Positions 1-12,903 of a DNA stretch of 64,000 nucleotides are shown here, piece by piece. Under the pieces are notes generated by a model. It saw nothing but the letters and a program-made list of their open reading frames with translations. It was not told where the DNA came from and did no database searches. Origin of the DNA: Lates calcarifer (Eukaryota; Chordata; Actinopteri; Centropomidae); NCBI RefSeq assembly GCF_001640805.2, contig NC_066833.1, positions 9,099,215 through 9,163,214 of the forward strand, in the 5' to 3' direction. A program made the position numbers and the translations under genes. Within the stretch, counting starts at the first letter, position 1. Each line of letters begins with the position of its first letter.

Positions 1-382
1 ATAATACTCAGTGGTCCAAATGTTAATGCTAATAGGACATTCTTTAACGTGTCCCCTGGGGGCAGGGGAATTTTTAGCGATTGATAAATTAGGTTGTACA
101 TATGGGGAGGTGGAAAATCGCAGCTTGGGTTAATGAGATCGTAAGGCGCCCACCCGCCCCTTTTTTCTCCAGACCTGCCCCATTTCATCACGCCTGCTCT
201 CCCCGTCAAAAAAAAAAATAAATCACCTAAAGACGCTGAGTATACGGCAGCAGCAGCAGCAGCAACCCAGGGAAGTGTTTTCTCAAGCTCCTGAAGCGCT
301 CGCCTCATTTTCTACATCTGCTTAAGCTCACTCCGCCGCGTTCTCGCTGACTTAGCAGCCTCTTCTGCGGCTGCTTCAGGAG

Positions 383-385
<3 letters not shown>

Positions 386-413
<28 letters not shown>
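386..413. repeat. CA microsatellite
   Basis: About 14 uninterrupted CA units, followed by an A-rich AAAATAAA stretch. Confidence 0.95.
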
Positions 414-417
<4 letters not shown>

Positions 418-2589
418 AAAAAAAATAAAATAAAAAATAAAGACAGTGTTGTGGAAAAGTGTGTCAGGGAAACAGAAAGCACTGCTATACCATTCTTCCT
501 CTCCTGACTCAGAGGAAATACACTGAACATGGAGAAATATGAAACTACATGCTTAAAAGTTCACAGCAGGTTTGACAGACGTTACCCAGGTAGGACAGTC
601 CTGGTCTGATCACAGCAGGAAAAAAATCATATCTTAATTTAGTTCCTGCCATGGCTGTCCTGCTGCAGACGCTCGAATCAGTTCCCTCCTTTGGTCTGAT
701 CTTCTGTAATGTGATTTGCAGAGATGTTGAAATTTCATATGTCTTATTGACTATTAAATATTGTTTTATTGCCTGTATGGCAGTATTTTGGGATGCTGTG
801 GATTTTAGCTTTGTGCAGGAATAATAGTGTTTGCAGGCTGTACACAAAAACGACAAGGAGGGCACTGTTTCGAATTCAGCAAATCCAATGTGAAGACAAG
901 ACGCAACACTGAATTGATCACTGGATGCTGCCTGTGACTACAGTGTTTTCCCAAACACTAGTAAAAACCCATCAGTGAGCCACATGATTTCACTGTGCGA
1001 CATGTTCCTTTATCGTGACGAACACACACACTAGTTTATTTTGAGTCAGTCCCACATACACCCTCCTGGGGACGCAAGTACTCATTAGCACACCAGATCT
1101 GTGGCTGAACATAGTTCAGCACAAACACTGTAATTTAACTCCTGTTTGCCAGAAACCACAGTGCCCAGCTGTTTAGGAAAATTCTCAAAGGTTTAAAAAA
1201 AAAAAAAAGAACTATATATTGTTGACCTCTTCCACTGTATGTCCACAGTATCAGCTGAATCACTAGGTAAGTGTCCGCTGTGTCTGTGTTCCTGCCTCAG
1301 CCTCCAGCTGGGGCCAATCTGTTGGTCAGGTGTGGCTCGGCGGTGGCAGCCACGGCCTCGCCAGCAAACTGAGAGGACTTCCACACACAGCCCAGATACA
1401 AAGAGGGACAGCTTACACTGCAGTGCAACCCCTAATACACGACACATACAAAATATCCTTGTAGTGGCAGTGATGTTTAATGTCACCACAGCACACCGAG
1501 CGGTCACTGGTAGCCACGTGGCATACTTTGCTATTTTGGTCAAATGGAAGTGTCCTGTATTTGTGATGTTTTGACTCGTCTAGGAGGACACACACTAATG
1601 CACTAAACCTCACTGGAGGGACTTTCCCCGTGGACCGCAGTGAAGGACAGTACCCCGGCTACAGCTAGCCAGCTCCATACTAAAAGTTGCAAGCGAGGAC
1701 CTTATGCTGGGTGGATTATGTCTAAATAAAGCCTCGGCAGTGTATGAATCACTGTGTCACTGATCCTCTCTGCTTCCCAGACAACAGGTTTGCCTTCTGC
1801 AAGCTGTCACTGGCTTTCCACTCTTTCAAATGAAGAATAAAAGAGAGGGAGAAATCGAGACTGCGTGAGGAGAGAGAGAGGGGAGTTGACGTTCATCATT
1901 CGAGTGCCGTGGCTTAGCCTAAGAGGCTTGAATAATCAGTATGTTAAGCTGTCAGGGTGTGCGCTCGCACCTACCACGCGCTTACAAACTCCTGGGTGCT
2001 TTTTAATCAAGCAAAACCGCTGAGAGGCAGTGGTGAGTGCCAAGAGCCCAGGCTAAGAGATGAGCTTTAGAATATCTGTTACACTTTTTCCTGACATCAC
2101 CAGACGTGCATTTTCACTGTAAGCTGCAGACACGTCTGTTTTTTTTTCCCCCTTAAAGAGAACACAATGAATTTTCTTTATTTCATGAGAATCATCATGT
2201 GCAGTGGAATTACCTCATACTGCCTCCATTATCTACAAATACTTTCCACATTCGCTGCCAACAAACGCACCAATCCTCATTGTTTTGTGACGTCGAGCCA
2301 CTCAGTCATGACCTACTGCACAACATGAGACCCCACAGTCTGCAGCATTACTGAACTGTCAGTGTGATTTTGATTATGAATATCTGTTAGAAAGTGCTGT
2401 TGAAAAGTTTGTCCAAATGGTGCGTTCATGTGCAGTCACAGTCTGGGGAAAATGGCTGGTTTTACAGCTGATGCTCAGTGCTTAAATGAGTCTATTCTCC
2501 CACCACTGATTCAAACTAAAATATCCCAACTAGTGACTTGAAATGAGGCATCCATGGTGTTCAGAAAACAAATCCTGTTAAGTTCATCC

Positions 2590-2785
2590 AGTGCCACGAG
2601 CAGCTCGAAATTTGTTTTAATCTAATATTTTGATTCATGACCAAACACCTGCTAAATTAATGATATCATCCTCAGCTGTGCTTTGTGTTTAGCACTAATT
2701 TTGCAAATGTTAACACACTAATCTAAGATGGTGAATATGGTAAACGTTCTTGAATACCTGAGGACATTAGCATTTAGCACAAAGA
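2590..2785 (+). repeat. Teleost interspersed repeat, copy A
   Basis: The order of motifs (ATGACCAAACACCTGCTAAA, TTGTGTTTAGCACTAATT, AAGATGGTGAATATGGTAAA, AGCATTTAGCAC) matches a repeat I recall as common in teleost genomes. It is related to the copies near 13.95 kb and 61.64-62.01 kb in this window. The element class is not known to me. Confidence 0.6.
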
Positions 2786-4648
2786 AAAACTGAGTCCAAG
2801 ATGCTCGACACGTTGCAGACTCCTGATGCTGCTACTAACCATGAAAAAAGTGGAAAAAACTAACAAGAGGAGATGTGGCGCACCCAGACAATTACCCTCC
2901 TCAGTCCTAAAGGACAGAAAAACATTTAGAGTTCACTAAGTAGAACCCCTTTGTGTACTCAGGGTCAAAATACTCCCATTCATCATTTAGGTCAGACTAT
3001 AAAGACCATCTCAGAAGAACAATGGTATTTAATGGATACTCTCCACCAGCAGGATGGATTCAGAGGTCAGACCTTCATACAAATTTTATCTTTCAGGGTG
3101 ATGCAGACAAACTTCTCTGCAGGGATGGGCAGGAGTGTTCTGAGTCAGTGAGTGCAGGATTTAAAAAAACATTAAATGGGAAAAAAGTGAATAGCATAAT
3201 TCAAAAATTGAACAAACGTCTTCAGAGATCAAGACTGATATTCCATATCTGCTCAAGCACTACCTGAACGCTGGACCCTGAACCCTGGCAACCTCTCAAC
3301 CTCCTCTGTAAATAAAACACATACCTGAACGCGTCTTTAAAAACAAGGTTTTGACAGTAAACACATTAACATGGAAGCAGTCAAACACAGGTAGTGTCAT
3401 TCTGTGGACCTGTAGCTGAACACTTCACCTAATATTCAGCCAGAGTCATAAATGAACACATTTGAGGTCTAATCTATTAAAAAACATAACAACACAAGGC
3501 TAATTCTGCCACAACACTCCTCCATGGGTGTGTGCATAGTCCTTTGATCACTAGAGCTCTCTTAACCCGACGCCAACAATAACATTTTCTTGTCACTTCA
3601 CCCTTTGAGCTGGTTCTCCAAACCCCTCAGTATTAGCAAGTATAAAAATAGCAGCAGCACAGGGGGCAGAGGGGCTGCGTATTTATGACCATACTTGACC
3701 ACCCAGAGTGATGCTAGGAAAGCAGCAGGGAAGGCTAAAGCTCTGTTCCTGCTCCACCTTTCCCTTCTTATCGCTCAGCCTCTTCCATCCTCCCCTCCCT
3801 CCCAAGTCTTCATCCCCTCTGATTGATCTCGCAACCCTCCGCTAGCTTAAATTACATCAGCCAGTGGCTTTGCACAGAGACAAAAAAAAGGGCCCTCAGT
3901 TTTCACAGATCATAATTCTCTCCAATAGCTTCAACTTTTAAAAGGTGCCATGTTCAATTTCAGCCTCCGGCAATGCCTCACACCCCCCACCCAACCCTCG
4001 CATTCTGATATGAATTACTGACGCAGGATAGGTTGTTTTTTAAGTTTACAGCCCAGGCTCAGTGACAGAAAGCTGCTTACCAATCAAGTGAGTGTGAAGG
4101 AGGGAGCAGGAGGGAGAAAACAGACAGTGGCTGCAGGAATGCCCAGTGGATTGTTTGTAGAGTTTGCTGTCAGTGTCTGATCAACTACCAGGTTGATTTG
4201 CACATCTATGAGTACATGCAGCTGTAGTCACTGGCTGCTCAAACACATTGCAAACCCAATTTTAAAAATAATCTCATGCAGTTGTGGGTGTTTTGCCACA
4301 GCTTGTCAAAGTGCAAATGTAGAACTGCGTCCTGGAGCATGTCCAGCCCAGCACGGAGCTCAACACTGTCCAGAAACCAACAATGCTGTTATGTTTCTGT
4401 TTGAGAATTCACTACGACGGCTCCGGAAAAGAATATGTCACCTGATACGCTGATTTAAATAGCTGTTGGACAATGATGGATTTATGGGGCATGGATGTTA
4501 AAATACTGTATCAGGCTGCTGTTACACAGACAATACTTACAGGATGAATGAGTTATTGGTTTTAGCCTGTATGTTGGTAATCATAAGATGCAGTGGCTGA
4601 GTTTTCACATTAATTAAATTCAACCTTTTCCCTTGTGTAGTAAGAAAG

Positions 4649-5290
4649 TAGGGCTGTCACTTATTATTCACAAGTAACAGCAACAGTACCATGCCTAGAA
4701 CCTGAACCTGCAGAATAAACCTGAGCTGTCATGTGATTTCTAAATGTGTAACTGAGTTAATCATAAAAACAGACTGTCTTGTGTGATGGGTCACCTGGAT
4801 AACGCCCTGAAGCCCTCGGTCTTCTACCGTGTTGATGGGTCTGCAGTCTGTGGCGATCCATTTCCCGACAGCATCAGTTAGCTTAGCTGTTGTCGTTTTG
4901 TTGACAGGCTTGCCCTGGCTGAGTTCTCATCCAGCTACATCCAGTCTTGGTGCTAGCATCTTTGCTAACATCAGCAAAGACGTGCTTTGCCCGGAAATGG
5001 AACTTCAGCCTCGTGTTACCTCGATGGAACGACAGTTTATCACTGCACCATGTACACACAACTGTGGTTTCATCCAAACTTCCGCCCGGAGACTTTTTAA
5101 AAAGGAAAATTTCCGTCGAGCACACCATCGTATACCTCCTCAGTCAGCGCGGTAGCTGCGTTAGCCTCGCCTTTCACCTTTCACCTCGAGCGGTAAACGC
5201 TCGCTCTGGAATTACGGGAGGAAGTTGAGCTCACACTTGGTCATATGATTAATTTGTGTTTTAAAAAATAACGCGTTAAAGTTTCTGGAA
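4649..5290 (-). mobile_element. Degraded hAT-type DNA transposon (BED-finger transposase relic)
   Basis: A minus-strand frame at 4,883-5,128 contains a BED-type zinc finger: TVVCTWC followed by LKFHFRAKH, giving C-x2-C then H-x4-H. In another frame, further along the minus strand (4,765-4,900), are KLTDAVGKWIATDCRPINTV and EDRGLQGVIQV, which resemble the segment after the BED finger in ZBED/hAT transposases. A frameshift separates them and the catalytic core is missing. The low end has TAGGGCTGTCAC, like hAT terminal sequence; AACGCGTTAA lies near the other end. Exact ends are uncertain. Confidence 0.7.
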
Positions 5291-8200
5291 TATTTGCGTT
5301 AAAAAAAGAAAACGTTTGTATTGGAGCATGTTGAAAAAGGTCGGTCTGGTTTCTTTCTTAAGAAGAGGTGCGTCACTAATGGCGCTCTGTCATCCTATTG
5401 GTCAATACAAAACGTTCTAGAACGCTGGGCCTCTTGTCGGGGTGTGTCCGAACGTTTCCCAACGTTCGAATTCGGGTCACACGCCGGAAACTGACGGGCA
5501 CTCAGTGTAACAAACAGGCAGAATTAATGTAGTCTGACCAGGACCTTACACTGACCTCAGACCAGAACTCCAGAAAACACGGATCAGGATTAGAAAAACT
5601 TTTATGGCGGTGTCGTGTCAGCCTCAGCTGTACTAACATACAGGCCTCGTAGCTCATGTTAGGCCTGAATGTTTGACCCCCTTATGTCTAACTTGCCTGA
5701 TGGCATGTTAGCATGTGCTAGAATGGGCAAGAAAAAGCTAGGTTTCATTGGGAAGTTCAGAGGAGGGTGTAGGCCACAGGAACAGGTAGTAAACTCAGAG
5801 TCAGCTGCAGGTCAGAGAGGCAGAGAGAAACTGGGGTAAAGCAATGATGTGTTACTGCTGGTGCGGTCGGTGAATGGGTGATTGAAGTGACCTGGAGATG
5901 ATCTAATGTGGTTTTTGCCTTATGTTAAAGGTTTAGCAAACTGCTGCCACTGGGTGTTCAGTTCAGATTGGCAGTGTGAGGGTCCAAGGGCCCATGGAGG
6001 TCTTCATCCAGCCATGACCCCAACTTATTTCCTGTTACATGAACTAACGGTCCTTTTGCACTGGGCTTTTTTAAATGGGTGGAGAAAAAGGAAGGCTAAA
6101 TATGCTGGCTTTGTGTAAGTCCATTTACAAGCCGAAGGGTGAGCATTACTGTATGCTCTGCTGTATTTATTGATGCTGCAGAGATGTTCAGAAACGTCCT
6201 GATCCTTCAGATCCTGGCCTTCAGGGCTTTATGTGTTAAACTGTATGAATTTATGAGAAGGTGAACAGGGGTCAAAATAAATGTGGATACAGGAGGCAGC
6301 TTTTTAAACGGCCTCAGAAATAATATCCCTATACAAAATAATTAAATAAAATCTAATAAAATATAGTAAATAAATAGTTAAATGTGATCTAATTTATAAA
6401 TGATTTTTAAAATAAAGTTTCAAAATTCAAAATAACTTATAAATTCCCTGTTTTTTGTGGTCACTGTACAAATATTGTATATAATAATAACCTAGAGATG
6501 TAACTCGTGCTAGAGATGATTGAATTTGTTAGCCAAAGATTATTGTTGATGACATCAGACCTTGTTCAATATGTCATTTTAGTCAATTTCATTTGGACTC
6601 ATTTTGCAGCATCACAGCCTTTAAATAAAACCCTGTGATGTGTTAAAAATACAGAATAAATAAATGTGACAGAGGTTTACACTAAAACTACAAATCTCAG
6701 TTCACCAAAGTTGAATTCATAGACAGCAAATAAGGCTCAGGTTATTCTCTGTAATTCCTATTTCCTCTCCAGTGTACAGTTTGTTTTCCATCACATTAAG
6801 TCTAAGGTCAACACCCGAAAAACCAAACACAGTAATTCCTCTACAGCCCTTTTGTCTGCGTCCGTTTGCCCTCGGCCTCTGTGTGACTGCTACCAAGGCG
6901 GCAGCCAGTCAGTGTCAGTGGCCTTTTTCACACTGAGCCAGTCCCTACCCAGGACTGAGCCAGGCCAGCAGGAGATCCGGAACGGCTCAAATGAGCCAAG
7001 GCACAAAGGGCCAGCTGCTTGCAGAGCACTGGCTTTACATAGAAGGAAGTGCGGCTTACTGAAAATACTGGATACATGCGATCCCTCTTTTTATAGTGCA
7101 GTTATTCCAAAGAGAAGATTAGTGGTGGAAAGAAGCGCAGATTGAAAAGTCATTTTGAGGAAGATGTTTGTAGGGAATGTGTGTATTTCTATATGGAATT
7201 ACTCAGGATTCTGAGGAATAATTATGAGCATGTATCTCACGATCGACCAGTGAGTCGTTCACTGTCCTCAGCTTTAATCCGTCTTTTCTCAGGGACGTTA
7301 TTTAATAAAACAAAAGCCCGTCTACTCGCGTTTCATTCGCTGCCACTTTAACTCTTCATCTGTGTGTTTTGCTAAAATCAATTCCCGTACCTTCGCAGCA
7401 CCTAGCGCCCTGAACTGACATCTGTGGCATGATGCGATGTGAAAGTGTAAAACTGGCCTGACGTGGCGAGCCACACTCATTGTCTGCATTTACTGCGTGC
7501 AGCTCGATTTAAGCTCAAGGCAGTGGCTTATGAAGGCATGCAAGTGCACAAACACATCACAGAGGCTCATAAATATCTCATTCTACAAGGGATTTCACGT
7601 ATGCATTCTTATGAGAGCTTACACTGGGAAAGTTGATGTGCAGTAAGTGCATTAAATATAGCTGCATAAGAGCTGCTGGGCTGATGTGGCGAGGAAAAAA
7701 GGACTTAAGTGGAGGAAAGCAATGCTATTTAATTTTCTTTCCTAGCTCTACAGTTCTGTGAGTTTTCCACACTGATAAATCAGGTCAGTTTCAGAGGATG
7801 GTTAAGGTTTGTCACATGAAGTCGTAGAGATTCTATGAATGAGTTTTTCTCAGAAGCCTCCAGTTAGATTTCTTTTTATTTTGGTCTCTGCTGCAGTTTA
7901 AAGGCTCTGTAACCTGCTTTCCACTGAAAATCAGACTCAGGAGGAGAATGAGCAGTTGTGACTTTGTTTTAGCATTTGGCCCAAAGCCAGATGAGATTCT
8001 GACAAACACCTGCATGTTTCTTCAAGAAGTAAAGACACCCAATTTACACTTCCTAATAAACCAACAGCCCAACAGCTGAATGAATGAATATGTGAAACCA
8101 GTCAACAACATCATAAATATGCTCTTCATGGACATATTTATGGTCCAAAACATCATAAATATGCAAAATGTTCAGAGTCAGATTTTAAGTGTCAGAGATT

Positions 8201-8805
8201 TCAGGGTTTTTTTTCTCTCTCAGTTGTTCAGCAGAAACTATCACAATAAAAGCCTTTCAGTGAAAGCTGCTCTCCCTCGAGGTGTCCATTCCCCAAAGGC
8301 TTTGTCACAGATGCTCCTTTTTTCCAAATTAGAAAATGATTATCACAGACAGAAAGGTCAAACTGCCTGCAAGAGAAAGCCAGCTTTTTCAAAGTTGACA
8401 GTCACAGGCAGACTAAATATGGCTGTATTATGAAAATATTTCAACAGAATATTAACTTGCAAATGAAGAGGATCTGATCTGTGATGTGGTGGTTTTAAAT
8501 TGCAGTAAAATTCACACCTTTGCAGATAATTGGAGGAACTGTGGTGGACTTTACAAATGTAAAGATCCTGATAGAATAAGATGTGATTCAAACTCAGACT
8601 TTGATGGAGCTTTGCTCTCCAGTTGTGTTTGAGCTCCCACCTCCTCAGAAAACTCCTCAAAGAAACAAAACACCACATCAGGAGAAGCATTTCCTCAGCT
8701 GTTGACGTTGTTGTAAGATCCAATTTTCAGATATGATAGAGTGGCTTAAAAAACTCTGGGCTGGGCAGTATTGATGTCTAAAGCACTTTAGCAGCATCTC
8801 TGTCT

Positions 8806-8849
<44 letters not shown>

Positions 8850-9100
8850 ACTTCCCCTTCCTGGTAAAGTACAGGATGTGCGGATGGAGAACGAAGCAGT
8901 TTTTTTCCTCTGCTGCTGTTGCCAGGAATGCTTTATGGGCCATGTTAATATTGGAGTTCTCCTGCTGGAAAGATTCAATCAAGCAAGTCACTGCCTTGTA
9001 AAGTCATTACACTTTGTGCAATGTCATGCGTTCTGGAGCCAGTGGACAGTCCTGCGTTCTGTCCCGGCGTTAGGGGAGACGGCCCAGCGGAAACACGTGT
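5291..9100. other. Non-coding DNA, no gene seen
   Basis: No exon is supported. The stretch includes an AT-rich part (about 6,320-6,660) and a CA microsatellite at 8,808-8,845. The promoter-like sites that follow are annotated separately. Confidence 0.55.
8808..8845. repeat. CA microsatellite
   Basis: About 19 uninterrupted CA units. Confidence 0.95.
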
Positions 9101-9128
9101 GCGCCGGCACGTCAGCACCTATAAATAG
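9094..9128 (+). promoter_or_regulatory. Possible plus-strand TATA promoter with E-box
   Basis: CTATAAATAG (9,119-9,128) lies 20 bp after a CACGTG E-box (9,094-9,099) in a locally CpG-rich patch. A possible transcript would run into a purine-rich stretch with a GTGAGT at 9,541. No protein is recognised downstream, so this is a weak call. Confidence 0.25.
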
Positions 9129-9623
9129 CCGTGACCAACTAACATAAACACTTTTCAAAAATCAATTAGAGACGCACTCTCCATGACCAAAAACACAGGA
9201 TGCTGTCCTTGTCAACTTGTGCTCCCGGCAGACTTAAAAACAAAAGACTTGATTCACTTTCCAACTGAATTTGCACGCGCTGGAAGCTGGAGGCTATGAG
9301 ACTGCAAAAGGCACGAGGAGAGAAGATGATGAAGAGATTGTGAGGGAGGAGGAGGAGGAAGTTGATATCAGGCTGGAATATCAGAGAAATAAAAGTGACC
9401 TCGCTGATACCATCTCCTACAACTGTGTCACTTTTCTGACAGGGACAGAAGCGCTGCAGGGAGAAGTTGACATGTGCACACAGGAGAAGAGAGAGAACGG
9501 AGAAAACAAAAACACGAGCAGCAGCTTCAGAGGTTTTCACGTGAGTGAAGAGAAAGGAGGAGCGCAGAGGGCAGGAACTACTTTTAAAGCAGTCAGCATG
9601 TGCTGGAATAGGCAGAGTCTTAC

Positions 9624-9900
9624 CTGCTCAGAGGCTGTGGTTGGTGGGACGGAGAAGTGAGGAGAGTCAAAGGGTCCCGGGGTGGTCTGGGTGGGAGGGG
9701 GGGTCTCGGTCCGGCTCGAAGCAGGGCTGGAGGGGTGGTCCAGGAGATGGGGAGGAAGGATGGAGTGACAGGGAGCAGGGAGACGGGGAGGCTAAAGGGG
9801 GGAGAAGAAACGCTGCTTGCCTCTCCCTCCCTTTCTCTCTCTCTCTTTATCTCTTTTCTCCCTCCAACAAACACACACACACACACACACACACTCTGAC
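9624..9900 (-). other. Possible first exon (non-coding) of an unknown minus-strand gene
   Basis: On the minus strand a C/T-rich stretch ends ...CTCTGAGCAG before GTAAGAC, a near-perfect donor at 9,623. It lies 400-480 bp below the triple-CCAAT cluster. The start is not defined (the upper coordinate is a guess) and a TG/CT repeat runs through it. Any further exons would be below 9.6 kb or outside the window. Confidence 0.3.
9869..9894. repeat. CA microsatellite
   Basis: About 13 CA units next to a CTCTCT-rich stretch at 9,834-9,860. Confidence 0.9.
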
Positions 9901-10026
9901 ACGCGCTCAGAGGCAGACACCAAAACCCCGAGTCACTCAGATAATAGGCAGAGAAAGAGTCTTTACATTTACACACTCTGCCACAGGGAGAGGATGGGGG
10001 GAGCTCTCCTCCCACTCTGCTCCAGG

Positions 10027-10103
10027 CAGCCAATGGGAGGCTGCACAGAGGCGTCCAGGCAGCCAATCACAGTGGGAACAGCCGGTGCCTTGCCCCAGCC
10101 AAT
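10027..10103 (-). promoter_or_regulatory. Triple CCAAT-box cluster (NF-Y-type promoter)
   Basis: Three identical CAGCCAAT octamers begin at 10,027, 10,060 and 10,096, so spacing is 33 and 36 bp, about three helical turns. Evenly spaced CCAAT boxes are typical of NF-Y-dependent promoters. NF-Y works in either orientation; the minus strand is chosen because of the donor at 9,623. The gene controlled is not known. Confidence 0.45.
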
Positions 10104-12869
10104 AAGTGCAATAGCTCATATCCAGTTGGAATAATTACAGTATGGAAGGAGTCATGAAAAGCTTCCTTCTGAAGGACAGACCGAGCGTTGCTCTCCAGCC
10201 AGTGTGTGATTTAGAGCTGCCACAGACATTAGAGTGATTAGATTCTGGGCCACTTAACCCGGCAGCACAGCACCGCTGCATGCTTCTCTGCAGACCTGGC
10301 AAAAGCCCTGCAGCCGCACAGGAAAAGACAGACTGAGAATTACTCATGTACGGTCAAACAGGGGAAGACGTGCACAAAAGGCAGGGACGCACGATGACTC
10401 ATGCAGGCATGTGTTCACATTCACAGGGTCTCACAGAAAACACCCACAGGATCAATTCCCCTGTGCCACGTACAGCACGTTTACACTGAGCGTCCTCCTC
10501 CTACAGCGCTCATCAACTCTGAGCAGAGACTAAGAACAGAAAGTGTGAAATTTCACCAGGCGCCGTTGGGTGCATGTTCACTAAGCAGCACACTTCACTT
10601 CTACAAGTCTTATTTTAACCCCCCCCCCCCCCCACCCTCTCCCCTCCTCTTCCCCACCCCCCAATCGATGGCTCTGGCGAGCACCCAGCTTAATAAATGA
10701 TCAATGGTGAACTGTCAGGTTGAGGAATGAAAAGCACATCACGACTCCACTCCTCATTTCTGCACAGGGGAAGTGAAGGAAACACCGGTTATAATGTTAC
10801 ATCAGAAGCAGAACAGAACAGAGCTTTACAGCTGTTCTCTGTGTCAGCGAACGCAGCGTGCTGAAAGGCAGCTTCTCTGTTTCTGAAGGGATGGAGGGAA
10901 TTCTCAGGGGCTGCCAGCTGTTGGGGGATGCAGGGTTTTTATACACCGCCGTGCAGCTCAGGGTTTTAACAATAACTTCACTTCACTGTGAAAAGAAAGT
11001 GTCCCCCAGGAAAACAGCTGATCAGAGCGTGCACATTAATACCTGTAGGTTCACCTGACCTGTTTAAATACTAACATTCACTGTTACTGTCAGTGTAAAT
11101 GAACAGAACTTGTTGCTACCTGCTGAAGCCACTCTACTTCCTGCTTAATTACTCTCATTTTTTGTCTTTATGAATAAGAGATGATTATTAATGTGACTCT
11201 GCAGGTTTTTGAAAAGTCTTAATTTCATTTACAAATGTCTTGAATACTTTCTCTGTCACATTAGTTCGAACTGTTCTGGACGAGGCAGCAGCTGGGAAAC
11301 ATGACAGTTTCAGTCAGAACCATTGGACCTGCAGCAGACACTGTTGTTCTGTATCTTAATATTTCCAGGTAATCATGTGTCCATCTGGTTCATGTACATA
11401 TCTTTGACCTGTTGTAAGACTTCTTCATGAACAGCTCGTGGAAACTTCATGTCCACAGCCTGAACACTTCACGTCTCTCCTGGTGGTTTTGCAGGGACTC
11501 TGTGGATCGATGAGGCTGTCGATACCTGCCTGCGTTAGAACACAGTCAGATATGTGCAGCACAAGTGTGGCATCAAACTTTCAGTTTATCAGAAAGTAAA
11601 ACTCAGGAATTTGTCTTCCTCCTGAGGTCGATCCTGACCTGCAGGAGAAGCTTGACAACACTGGAGTCTTTGTGTATAATGGCAGCTGAAATTGGACAAA
11701 CATGCATGAGGCCTAATCAGAAAAATCATTTCACGGATATTTATTCCGTTGACGTGAGTTTCCGTGCTTCCTCCCGTGCGCCAGTTTGCATCTTCACAAC
11801 ACGACGACTGTGAATGACGCCGTGCATCACAACGTCCCCGCACGAATCCAATCAGTATGGAACCAGCAGCAGCGACAGAGCAGAGGGGTCACAGAGCGCT
11901 GTCACTTACAGTAGCATCGTTTTTACAGAACGGGGCTGATACGAGCCCCCGTCTGCGTGAGAGTGGGAGAGGAAGAGACATAAAAAATTCATTAGGAGAT
12001 GGAAGGAGATGTCATATCGAATATGTAGCCAGCTGCACTGATGGCCGCGGCCGGTGAGCTGTGTGAGGCTGGTGAGGAAGCTGTGAAGCGGCGCTGTGGG
12101 CCTGACCGGGCTGAATGTTAAATTACATCATCAGCAAACAGACGCACGATGAACGCCAACAAATACTTATTTAAAGTGGTTAGTTTGTAAAAGACAAAAA
12201 AAACAATCACTGCCTGGTTTGATCTGCGTCAGTGATGAAGAGGGACTGTGATTCTAAACGAGCTGCTGTGCTTTGGCTCAGAGTTTTGGCTTCTTTCTCC
12301 TCAGTGCTGCTAAGTGACATTTCCATCCAGAGAAATGCATAAAATATGCATTAACCCAAACGCACAGCACAGATTGCATTAATTAAAATGCATCAGTTAT
12401 AGGAAATGTGATTTTTGTCTGACAGGAAGTGGCTTTACTTCGACTTTGAGCCGGTTACTTTGCAAATGTAAAGGCGTCGGAGCAACACACCTGGATCAGG
12501 GTATAAAGGAGAGGGTGAGGTATGATGACGTGGTCAGAGCCGATCTCCACGACGCCAGGAATATCCACTCCAGATAACATCCTCCTCATCAAATATTTAA
12601 AGACAGGAGGGAAAAAATAGACTTAAATGCCAGAAGATTCACAAGGGGATTTAAAGACTGGGAGATTGTTACTCATTATCCTTCTAAATGTCAGGGAAAT
12701 GTGAATGCCCTGCAGTAGGTCTTAAGTACAGTCACTACACAAATGTTGCTTTAGGCCTCATTATTCCCCTTTCAATTGGTGGGGAAACATGTTGCTTTAG
12801 TTTAAGGCAGAATGCATTAAAACAGTGAAGACATTTACTGAAGATTTACAGCAGGCAGAGTGTGTTGGT

Positions 12870-12872
<3 letters not shown>

Positions 12873-12900
<28 letters not shown>
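12873..12900. repeat. CA microsatellite
   Basis: About 14 uninterrupted CA units. Confidence 0.95.

Positions 12901-12903
<3 letters not shown>

Larger units (their letters stand above)
1..4648. other. Non-coding DNA, no gene seen
   Basis: No convincing exon was found. The stretch has a short GCA repeat (247-264), a CA microsatellite (386-413) and a teleost-type interspersed repeat (about 2,590-2,785). Open frames here are short and have no recognisable domains. Confidence 0.6.

Noticed and set aside
9545..10105. Plus-strand open frame of 186 codons over the CCAAT cluster
   Set aside because: It is built on CT/CA repeats and Gly/Arg-rich low complexity; codon content does not look like protein.
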